From a bacterium (lineage in GTDB: Bacteria; Planctomycetota; J058; JAJDCP01), in assembly GCA_030428695.1 (NCBI GenBank), contig JAUIEM010000362.1, forward strand, positions 1 to 10,482: a stretch of DNA of 10,482 nt, given 5' to 3'. The notes below the pieces were generated by a model. It had not been told where the DNA came from and did no database searches. It saw only the letters and a list, made by a program, of their open reading frames with translations. Within the stretch, counting starts at the first letter, position 1. Every line of letters begins with the position of its first letter. Shown one piece after another: positions 5,610-10,482 of this stretch. Position numbers and translations under genes: made by a program.

Positions 5610-5793
5610 CCCGAGTTGCGACGGAGTGGCGGGGTTTCCCCTCCGACCGCGGCGGAGCGCATGCTGTCTCAGGGGGTCGCTGGGGAGGTCCGGCAGCGCC
5701 GACATGGCGGTGCCAGAAGGGGCAGCGCGCCCGTGCGGGCAAAAAAAATCGCCAATGACAAGCCCGTGACAGGGTCGACCTACGGTAGTCGCG

Positions 5794-5823
5794 TTGCACA
5801 ACCGGTGCGTTCTCTGCTATGCT
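5794..5823 (+). promoter_or_regulatory. sigma70-type promoter for the 56-residue lipoprotein
   Basis: TTGCAC (5794-5799), 18 bases, TATGCT (5818-5823). The predicted start is near 5830, about 30 bases before the GTG at 5861. The rest of the 286-base gap 5575-5860 shows no coding pattern. It contains GGGGTTTCCCC (5631-5641) and an eight-A run at 5741-5748. Confidence 0.55.
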
Positions 5824-5860
5824 CAGCAGATCGCAATACAGTACCTTCGGGAGGTTTGTG

Positions 5861-6031
5861 GTGAAGAAGCTCCTGCCGCTCCTGCTGCTGATTCCGCTTC
5901 TCGGCGGTTGCCTGACCTGGGACATGAAGCACAACCGTCGGCACTTCCGGAAGTTCTACGAAGATCTCCACGATCTTCATGAGGACATCGACCGCGTGAT
6001 CTTCGGGCTCGAGCCGCACCCCGGCGAGTAG
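5861..6031 (+). CDS. small lipoprotein, 56 aa
   Basis: GTG 5861 is preferred: GGGAGG (5849-5854) lies 6 bases upstream, while the adjacent GTG 5858 would be only 3 bases away. The N-terminus MKKLLPLLLLIPLLGGC is a complete lipoprotein signal, with lysines, a hydrophobic core and lipobox LGGC, so Cys17 is the lipidated first mature residue. The mature 40 residues are helical and charged: HNRRHFRKFYEDLHDLHEDI, then DRVIFGLE, with spaced His and Asp. I recall similar tiny lipoproteins with a DLH.LH.DIDR core in planctomycetes, but no function is known. It has its own promoter and is followed by two strong hairpins, so it is a single-gene unit. Mature Cys is followed by Leu, not Asp, so an outer-membrane location is possible. 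Confidence 0.75.
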   Translation: MKKLLPLLLLIPLLGGCLTWDMKHNRRHFRKFYEDLHDLHEDIDRVIFGLEPHPGE

Positions 6032-6053
6032 CTCTCCGCTCCCGCTTCCGGCA

Positions 6054-6075
6054 GTCCGCCTCGCGCAGGCGGGAC
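6054..6075 (+). terminator. first of two abutting terminator-like hairpins
   Basis: GTCCGCCT (6054-6061), loop CGCGC, then AGGCGGGAC (6067-6075): eight pairs with one bulged G. It lies 22 bases after the lipoprotein stop and directly touches the next hairpin. There is no T-tract. Confidence 0.45.
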
Positions 6076-6115
6076 GCAGCCTTCTCCGCGGAGCTCGCTC
6101 CGAGGCGAAGGCTGC
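6076..6115 (+). terminator. strong 40-base hairpin, probable terminator
   Basis: GCAGCCTTC (6076-6084) pairs exactly with GAAGGCTGC (6107-6115). Inside, TCCG faces AGGC (two pairs, two mismatches), then CGGAG (6089-6093) pairs with CTCCG (6098-6102) around the loop CTCG. That gives 16 pairs in an 18-step stem. The sequence after it, TTGTC, is only weakly T-rich. Its position after the small lipoprotein suits a terminator. Confidence 0.55.
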
Positions 6116-6116
6116 T

Positions 6117-6394
6117 TGTCATCCGCTGCTGGTCCTGCTCTTTGGCGTCGCCCTGTGTGGTTGCCGCCGGGTCCCCGTGGACCTTGCGCAGGCGATCGAC
6201 GACCGCGCCGAGCACCGCGCCCGTCCTGCCAGTCGAGGACGACGCGTCGCCGCGCTGGTGGCCCGCCGAAGGCGGTCCAGGCCGGGTGGGATTCGGAGTG
6301 GATCGGGTGGGAAACGGCCGACCGACGCGTTGACCGGCGTCTCCGCGTCGCGGTATCTTCCTCCGGAGCCGTGTTCATTCCGGAGAAGATATGA
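6117..6394 (+). pseudogene. possible frameshifted remnant of a lipoprotein gene
   Basis: The 359-base gap 6032-6390 has three partial reading frames that each look coding in turn. Frame one from 6117 reads HPLLVLLFGVALCGC, like a lipoprotein signal with lipobox LCGC, then RRVPVDLAQAIDDRAEHRA. From about 6220 the GC-rich third positions move to the next frame (PVLPVEDDASPRWWPAEGG). From about 6275 they move again (AGWDSEWIGWETADRRVDRR and on to a TGA at 6392-6394, which overlaps the ATG of the next gene). No ATG, GTG or TTG is in frame before the signal-like part. Two frameshifts and no start suggest a decayed gene. Chance open frames in GC-rich DNA are a serious alternative, and the next gene's own promoter lies inside this stretch. 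Confidence 0.25.
6330..6359 (+). promoter_or_regulatory. sigma70-type promoter for the 340-residue gene
   Basis: TTGACC (6330-6335), 18 bases, TATCTT (6354-6359). The predicted start is near 6366, 25 bases before the ATG at 6391. The -35 is 5/6 consensus. Confidence 0.6.
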
Positions 6395-7413
6395 TCTACC
6401 TCGTCAGCCGCCACCCCGCCGAGGGCTGGCTGTCGAAGCGTGTCGTCCGCCTCGACGGCGGCCCGACCGTGCTCGACTGGTTCCGCCACGCCTACGCTGC
6501 CTCCCGGGCGGTCCCCGACGTCCACGACTGGCTCGACAGCCTGTGCGACCCCGCGCCCTACGGCTTCTCTTCGCTGTTCGAACAGGTGCAGGCCCTCGAT
6601 CTGCCGACCCCGGAGAGCGTCGACGAGCTGCGCGCGCAGCTTCACGCGCATCTCTACGTCGAGGGCGATGAGGACTACGTCCGCATCGACGACGCCCACA
6701 GCCTGCGCGTGCGCACCGACGACGACGACTTCGAGCTCGCCTATTACCTGTTCGACGAGACCTTCCGCCGCGCGCATCCCGACCGCGTCGCCTGGCTCCT
6801 GACCGAGAAGGCCCCGCCCGACACCGCCCGCGAGGCGGAGTACGATCCGCCCGTCGAGGCGGATCCGCTCGAAGAGGGGAGCGGCGAGGGCCGCACCTGG
6901 GTCGTGCTGAGCAGCCTCGACGGCCAGGAGTTCCTCGAGCCGCCGGGCCCCTGGGTGTTCGAGGGCGTGCGCCTGGCGGACCTCGGCGCGCACCTGTGCG
7001 GCGTCGATCCCGAGCCGGACACCTGGCCGGACCCGCTGCGCGTCCTGCGCGCCTGCGTCGACCCCGACAAGCCCTCGCTGCAGGCCGCGTTCGCCGCGAT
7101 CGCGCGGCCGGAGATCGCCGGGCTGGCGGGCAACATGACCTGGGACACGCTGGTCGGGCCGATCGCCGATGTCCGCGCCGAGCTGGCCGAGCTCGCTGCG
7201 GTCGCCAAGGCCGCGGGGACGAAGCGGAAGCCCGCGACCGTCCACGCCGGCGAGAACCGCGTGCTCGCGAGCTTCCCCGACGCCGACGGCTTCTACCACT
7301 CCCAGTGGATCCTGTTCGACGACCTCTGGGCCGCGCGGCAGCCCGGCCTCGCCGACGCCCTGCTGCTGTACAACTGCGGCTGGGACGTGCTCGCGGAGGA
7401 TGACCCCGTCTGA
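6391..7413 (+). CDS. hypothetical protein, 340 aa
   Basis: I do not recognise a family. ATG 6391 follows GGAG (6382-6385) with a 5-base spacer and a good promoter, so the start is secure. The N-terminus MIYLVSRHPAEGWLSKR has no signal peptide or membrane segment; the protein should be cytoplasmic. It looks like two parts. Residues 1-145 are Trp-, His- and Asp-rich (VLDWFRHAYAASRAVPDVHD, then the acidic VRTDDDDFELAYYLFDETFR). After an acidic linker near 150-170, a second part begins at RTWVVLSSLDGQEFL and ends with NRVLASFPDADGFYHSQWIL and LYNCGWDVLAEDDPV. The length, steady GC-rich third positions and lack of stops support a real gene. It is monocistronic and faces a convergent NTPase gene. 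It may be confined to its lineage. Confidence 0.8.
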   Translation: MIYLVSRHPAEGWLSKRVVRLDGGPTVLDWFRHAYAASRAVPDVHDWLDSLCDPAPYGFSSLFEQVQALDLPTPESVDELRAQLHAHLYVEGDEDYVRIDDAHSLRVRTDDDDFELAYYLFDETFRRAHPDRVAWLLTEKAPPDTAREAEYDPPVEADPLEEGSGEGRTWVVLSSLDGQEFLEPPGPWVFEGVRLADLGAHLCGVDPEPDTWPDPLRVLRACVDPDKPSLQAAFAAIARPEIAGLAGNMTWDTLVGPIADVRAELAELAAVAKAAGTKRKPATVHAGENRVLASFPDADGFYHSQWILFDDLWAARQPGLADALLLYNCGWDVLAEDDPV

Positions 7414-7442
7414 GGCACCGGCCTCCGGGCCCTCGCGACGAA

Positions 7443-7464
7443 ATCCCGGGGAATCAGCCGGGAT
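7443..7464. terminator. bidirectional terminator-like hairpin
   Basis: ATCCCGG (7443-7449) and CCGGGAT (7458-7464) pair exactly around an 8-base loop, in the 66-base gap between two convergent stops. No T-tract is present on either strand, as with the other hairpins in this window. Confidence 0.5.
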
Positions 7465-7479
7465 GCCGAGGAGCCGCGG

Positions 7480-8076
7480 CTACATGTCCATGCGCAGCTG
7501 CGCGACGATGCTCTCCAGGGCGGCGAGGCCGAACGTGATCTTCTTGAAGAACGACACGTTGTGCGGGACCATCACCAGCCGCGGATGCTGCGCCCACAGC
7601 CGCGAGAGCCGCTGGTCGAGGGCCCGGGCCTGCTCGAGGTTCTCGATGCGCGTCGGGTTCCCGCCCTCGATGCCGCTGCCGCCAACCGCCGCGCTCTGGA
7701 AGAAGATCACCGCGTCGTAGCGGGCGAGCTCGGCCTCGAGCGTCGTGCCGACCGCCGCGAAGAAGTCGCCGTCCTCGGGCCAGTAGGCCGCGCCGTCGAC
7801 GGTGCCGCGGTCGCACAACAGGATGCGGTCCGGGAAGTGCGCCTTCTGCACATCCTCGAGGTTCTTCTGCAGGTGGAAGATCGTGCGCTGCACGGCCTTG
7901 AGCGACTCGAGGTCGTCGTAGCGCGGGAAGCCCCCGCTGAACAGCAGGGTGGCGGCCTCGGGCACGACGACGACGTCCTCGCCGATCTCGCGCCGGAACA
8001 GGTCCGCGGCGGTGGTTTTGCCCCCGCCGGGGCCGCCGGTCAGGACGATGCGGAATCCGTTGCTGGCCTCGGGCAC
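7480..8076 (-). CDS. small AAA/P-loop NTPase (AAA_28-like)
   Basis: Length 198 residues. GTG 8074-8076 follows GAGGAGGAA with a short spacer, and no ATG fits. Residues 8-22 (FRIVLTGGPGGGKTT) give a Walker A with Lys20 and Thr21. PEAATLLFSGGFPR (39-52) is the segment typical of AAA_28 proteins. RILLCDRGTVDGAAYW (84-99) carries the Walker B-like Asp89 followed by Arg-Gly, as in nucleotide-kinase-like members. The C-terminus (RLVMVPHNVSFFKKITFGL) is the substrate-side end of the fold. It should be a cytoplasmic NTP-binding protein, possibly a kinase of a small molecule; the substrate cannot be told. It lies 65 bases downstream of the propeller gene on the same strand, with a possible promoter of its own in the gap. 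Confidence 0.88.
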   Translation of the reverse strand: MPEASNGFRIVLTGGPGGGKTTAADLFRREIGEDVVVVPEAATLLFSGGFPRYDDLESLKAVQRTIFHLQKNLEDVQKAHFPDRILLCDRGTVDGAAYWPEDGDFFAAVGTTLEAELARYDAVIFFQSAAVGGSGIEGGNPTRIENLEQARALDQRLSRLWAQHPRLVMVPHNVSFFKKITFGLAALESIVAQLRMDM

Positions 8077-8099
8077 GACGTTCCTCCTCGCTTTTCCTC

Positions 8100-8128
8100 A
8101 GGTTACGTCGTGCCGCCGCCGGTCTCAA
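8100..8128 (-). promoter_or_regulatory. possible promoter for the NTPase gene
   Basis: On the minus strand TTGAGA (8128-8123), 17 bases, TAACCT (8105-8100). The start would be near 8093, about 17 bases before the GTG. The -35 is 5/6 but the -10 only 3/6, so the gene could also be read through from the propeller gene. Confidence 0.4.
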
Positions 8129-8141
8129 AGGGAACGGGCTC

Positions 8142-9251
8142 TCACGGGATCCAGCGCAGCACCGCGCCGCTGTCGAGGTCGACGACGGCGAGCCGGGCGC
8201 CATTCCGTCGCCCGTCGAGCCCGCTGCCGAAGGCGAGGCCGCGCAGGGTCCGGCCTTCCATGAAGGTCGTCACGCCGACCACGTTGCCGGTCAGCTCCGA
8301 CGCCGACCAGTCCCGGCGCAGGTTGTCGCCGCTGGCGGTGTAGGCGACGAGCTTGGCGTCGATGTCGTTCGGGCCGACGACCCCGCCACCGAGCGCGTTC
8401 TCCTGCACGACCAGCAGCCGCTGGCTGGTGAAGCACAGGTCCCGCACCTTGCCGCGGGCGCCGTGGACCTGGCGGCTGAGCTGGATGCTCCGGGGCGCCG
8501 CGGGACCGCCCGGGGAGGCGAAGCCGACGACCGCCCGGCCGTCCCGCGCCGTCGACCCGACCCAGATGCCGCTCGCGTCGTGGAAGGGCGCGATCGCGTC
8601 GATGCGGCGGGGCAGGTGGCCGATCTTCCAGCCGTTGGACCAGTGGACCAGCTTGTGCACACTTCCGCTGCCCGGGGTATCGCCCCAGTCCGGGCAGCCG
8701 GGGGCGCCTTCGCCGGCGATCCAGATCTCGTCGGGGGAGCCGACGACGCCGTGCAGGTCGGCGACGCTGCTGAAGAACAGGTTCCGGCTCCACTGCATCT
8801 GTCCCGGCGAGGCACGGACGACATCGCCGAGGTCGCCGAGCTCCCCGGCGAACCAGATCTGGCCGTTGGCGCCGCTGGCGACCCGCTCGACGCCGGAGGG
8901 GCTCGGGAACAGCTGCGCGATCCAGTCTGGAACCGGACGCCCGCTCGCGGCGCCGGACAGCGTGGCGAGGCCGTCGGCCGCCTTCCCGTCGACCTGGCCG
9001 AAGTCGCCGAGGACAAGGCCTTTGAGGGCGGAGATGATCTGGTGTCCCGGCGCGTCGAGCGCGTGTCCGGCGCGGACGAGGGTCCCGTCGAGGCTGTAGA
9101 TGGCGAGGTGGGAGCGGCTCTGGCCCTGGGCGTCGGTGAAGTCGCCGACGGCGACGATCTGGCCGTCGATCACGCAGGCGTCGTGGACGGTCTGGGCGCT
9201 GGCGGGGGCGATGAGCAGGACCGCGAGCAAGGCGGTCAACAGGGTACGCAT
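8142..9251 (-). CDS. secreted beta-propeller-like protein with DUF5122/delta-60-like repeats
   Basis: Length 369 residues. ATG 9249-9251 follows AAGGAG (9264-9259) with a 7-base spacer. Residues 1-19 (MRTLLTALLAVLLIAPASA) are a Sec signal peptide with an AXA cleavage site before Gln20, so the protein is exported. The mature part is made of short beta-rich units. Two near the start fit the delta-60/DUF5122 pattern: QIVAVGDFTDAQGQSRSHLA (31-50) followed by LDGTLVR, and GLVLGDFGQVDGKAADGLAT (78-97). Later blades read GQIWFAGELGDLG, DEIWIAGEG and SGIWVGST. These suggest a propeller that binds a partner or ligand outside the cytoplasm. No enzyme motif is seen and no lipobox. It is transcribed away from a hairpin-rich gap; I see no convincing promoter there. 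Confidence 0.78.
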   Translation of the reverse strand: MRTLLTALLAVLLIAPASAQTVHDACVIDGQIVAVGDFTDAQGQSRSHLAIYSLDGTLVRAGHALDAPGHQIISALKGLVLGDFGQVDGKAADGLATLSGAASGRPVPDWIAQLFPSPSGVERVASGANGQIWFAGELGDLGDVVRASPGQMQWSRNLFFSSVADLHGVVGSPDEIWIAGEGAPGCPDWGDTPGSGSVHKLVHWSNGWKIGHLPRRIDAIAPFHDASGIWVGSTARDGRAVVGFASPGGPAAPRSIQLSRQVHGARGKVRDLCFTSQRLLVVQENALGGGVVGPNDIDAKLVAYTASGDNLRRDWSASELTGNVVGVTTFMEGRTLRGLAFGSGLDGRRNGARLAVVDLDSGAVLRWIP

Positions 9252-9351
9252 GGCGGGTCTCCTTGCTGGCGTGTGGTGAGCGGCCACTGCCGCCAGCGGG
9301 CGGTGGCGAGAGGAGGCAGAGGAAACGCCGTGCCGTTTGCAGGATGTGCCC

Positions 9352-9602
9352 CGGAGCCCGCCTGTGGCGGGGGCTCCGAGGAGACGCCGCCGCGGTCCGC
9401 CGGCGCACCCGGCCACCCCCCCACGGCTGCACCGTTCTGCACTGTGCACGCCGGCACTCGCGCGGAGTCTTCCGTGGCGGCTGCGCCGCCCCGGAAGACG
9501 ATGGGAAACCCGGGCTGCCTCCGCGCCACGGCGCGGGCGCCGTCGCGCGGCGCCCGGCTTTCCCGCTCCAAGCCGGCAGCCGGCTTGCGCGGAGCTCTGC
9601 GC
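9352..9602. repeat. cluster of strong hairpins in a 392-base gap
   Basis: The gap 9252-9643 between divergent genes shows no coding pattern but at least five strong inverted repeats: CGGAGCC (9352-9358) with GGCTCCG (9372-9378); GTCTTCCG-T-GGCGGC (9467-9481) with GCCGCC-C-CGGAAGAC (9485-9499), 14 pairs; CCGCGC (9521-9526) with GCGCGG (9531-9536); GGGCGCCG (9535-9542) with CGGCGCCC (9548-9555); CAAGCCGG (9569-9576) with CCGGCTTG (9580-9587). A longer-range pair GGGAAA-C-CCGGGC (9503-9515) with GCCCGG-C-TTTCCC (9552-9564) excludes the fourth. A near-palindrome GCGCGGAGCTCTGCGC is at 9587-9602. A structured leader for the downstream lipoprotein, or a REP-like array, are both possible. Confidence 0.6.
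9438..9448. promoter_or_regulatory. 11-base perfect dyad, possible operator
   Basis: TGCAC-T-GTGCA is a perfect odd-length dyad, with CTGCAC also repeated directly at 9427-9432 and 9437-9442. It lies between divergent genes where an operator is expected, but no promoter elements are visible beside it. Confidence 0.25.
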
Positions 9603-9643
9603 CGGTGCATCGTGCGGTGGCAGGGTGCATGGGAGGAGAGCCG

Positions 9644-10135
9644 TTGATTCTGGAACCCGACGAGCGATGCGCAGCAGCTTTCCCCTTCACGGGCGCGCGG
9701 CGCGGGCTGCTCTGGGCGCTCCTCCTGCTCGCCGGCTGCGTCGCCCGTCCAGCTCCGGGCGAGACCGACCGCGCCGCGGTCCAGGCGCGGGTCGAGGCCT
9801 ACGTCGCGATGCGGGATGCGCGGGACGTCGCCGGCGTCGAGGCCTGCCTGCACCCGGAGGTCGACCAGCTGACCTCCCGGGGCGAGTGGCGGCGCGGGGT
9901 CGACGCCTCCCTTGCAGGCATGCGGCGCAGCAGCGCGACCAACCCGGGGGAGCGCACGATCACCGTCGAGACGGTGCGCTTCGTCGGCGCGGAGGTCGCC
10001 CTGGTCGACGCGCGCTACGTGATCGCGGGGGCGGACGGCGGGGAGGACCGGCGGCTGTGGAGCACCTTCCTGCTCGTGCGCGAAGCGGACGCCTGGAAGA
10101 TCACCGGCATCCGGAACATGCAGCCGGCGGAGTGA
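9644..10135 (+). CDS. lipoprotein with DUF4440/SnoaL-like (NTF2-fold) domain
   Basis: Length 163 residues. TTG 9644 is the only start that fits: GGAGG (9632-9636) lies 7 bases upstream and no ATG, GTG or other TTG is in frame before the signal peptide. Residues 19-32 (RRGLLWALLLLAGC) are a lipoprotein signal with lipobox LAGC, preceded by an unusually long n-region; Cys32 would be lipidated. Residues 42-163 form an NTF2-like cone: AVQARVEAYVAMRDARDV opening helix, GVEACLHPEVDQLTSRGEW, beta-strands TITVETVRFVGAEVALVDAR, and the closing strands TFLLVREADAWKITGIRNMQ. The last motif is typical of DUF4440 and SgcJ/EcaC-family proteins. Members bind small ligands or are enzymes; which applies is unclear. 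It faces a convergent dioxygenase gene 13 bases away. Confidence 0.85.
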   Translation: MILEPDERCAAAFPFTGARRGLLWALLLLAGCVARPAPGETDRAAVQARVEAYVAMRDARDVAGVEACLHPEVDQLTSRGEWRRGVDASLAGMRRSSATNPGERTITVETVRFVGAEVALVDARYVIAGADGGEDRRLWSTFLLVREADAWKITGIRNMQPAE

Positions 10136-10148
10136 GGGTCGGGGCGCC

Positions 10149-10482
10149 CTAGCGGATCGGGTTCCCCAGGTTGTACACCGCCTCGGCCGCGGAGTAGTCC
10201 TTCCCTGGCTCGCGCTCGCACTCCGGCGGGAAGCTCGCGCGCTTGTCGGCGAAGTAACGCGCCCGGAAGTCGCCCGCCGAGGCGCGGTTGTAGGTGATGT
10301 ACAGGGCGCGGCGCGGGCGCGGGCTCAGGTTCGGCCCGGAGCGGTGGGGGACGAAGGAGTCGAAGAAGACCAGGTCGCCGGGGGCGGTCGGCAGCGGCCG
10401 GAAGTCGAGCCGCGCCTCGACGGCGGGGTCGATCACACCGCCCGGGCCCTGGGGCAGGATGCGGCCCGCGGCGCGGTGGTGG
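10149..10482 (-). CDS. phytanoyl-CoA dioxygenase (PhyH) family protein, N-terminus cut by window
   Basis: Only the last 110 residues are visible; the gene begins beyond the right edge. TAPGDLVFFDSFVPHRSGPN is the C-terminal core of an Fe(II)/2-oxoglutarate oxygenase double-stranded beta-helix: the His in VPHRSGPN is the distal iron ligand, and the Arg pair of RPRRALYITYN is placed to bind 2-oxoglutarate. The HxD half of the iron triad must lie outside the window. The tail (RARYFADKRASFPPECEREP, then GKDYSAAEAVYNLGNP) resembles PhyH-family members related to 2-aminoethylphosphonate dioxygenase PhnY. That substrate is only a possibility, since the partner PhnZ is not in view. The in-frame GTG at 10436 is internal, because conserved sequence continues upstream of it. 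Confidence 0.85.
   Translation of the reverse strand, partial: HHRAAGRILPQGPGGVIDPAVEARLDFRPLPTAPGDLVFFDSFVPHRSGPNLSPRPRRALYITYNRASAGDFRARYFADKRASFPPECEREPGKDYSAAEAVYNLGNPIR

Noticed and set aside
5729..5748. GCCC-GTGC-GGGC followed by eight A, resembling a terminator
   Set aside because: The run is A on the plus strand, and on the minus strand the T run comes before the hairpin, so it has the wrong polarity on both strands.
4114..5769. Plus-strand 551-residue open frame
   Set aside because: It is the antisense shadow of the M3-like gene in GC-rich DNA. It is repetitive in Glu, Gly, Ala and Val, has no ribosome binding site and no family features.
5977..7299. Minus-strand 440-residue open frame
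   Set aside because: It is the shadow of the 340-residue plus-strand gene and ends in an Arg-rich tail over the non-coding gap.
8463..9647. Plus-strand 394-residue open frame
   Set aside because: It is antisense to the signal-peptide-bearing propeller gene and the hairpin cluster, with no start site.
10436..10482. GTG 10436 as the start of a 95-residue protein
   Set aside because: The frame stays open to the window edge, and the PhyH fold needs a long N-terminal part with the HxD motif, so this is an internal valine.

Overview
The window is GC-rich (about 70% by eye) bacterial DNA. Its codon use, Shine-Dalgarno sequences, two lipoprotein signal peptides with lipoboxes and two type IV prepilin-like genes point to a Gram-negative organism. 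The prepilin style, the tiny DLHDLHEDIDRVIFGL lipoprotein and the gene mix suggest Planctomycetota or a similar GC-rich environmental lineage; this is an impression, not proof. There are 13 supported protein genes, two cut by the window edges. I found no rRNA, tRNA, CRISPR array, transposase or phage gene.

Left part (1-1411): two one-base-overlapping prepilin/pseudopilin genes on the minus strand (a GspH/FimT-like protein cut by the left edge, and a GspG-like protein). They diverge from a 54-residue single-pass membrane protein on the plus strand. Good sigma70-type promoters can be read for both directions.

Regulated locus (1412-4014): a COG2345/SufR-type winged-helix regulator with cysteines typical of an Fe-S sensor reads leftward, apparently from a leaderless mRNA. 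Rightward, a gene-free stretch of 490 bases precedes a two-gene operon of a VOC/glyoxalase-fold protein and a questin-oxidase-like protein. The gene-free stretch has an AT-rich operator-like palindrome followed by a strongly structured leader: a 113-base hairpin, a plausible pseudoknot, two mutually exclusive stems, and a downstream copy of one stem strand beside the ribosome binding site. It matches no RNA family I can recall and is the best candidate here for something undescribed.

Middle (4015-7413): a minus-strand M3-peptidase-fold protein that has lost the zinc site; a 56-residue lipoprotein with its own promoter, followed by two abutting strong hairpins; a 359-base stretch with a possible decayed lipoprotein gene; and a 340-residue protein of unknown function with its own promoter.

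Right part (7414-10482): on the minus strand, a small AAA/P-loop NTPase lies downstream of a secreted beta-propeller-like protein. A 392-base intergenic stretch packed with strong hairpins follows. Then come a TTG-started DUF4440/SnoaL-fold lipoprotein on the plus strand and, convergent to it, the C-terminal part of a phytanoyl-CoA-dioxygenase-family enzyme that runs off the right edge.
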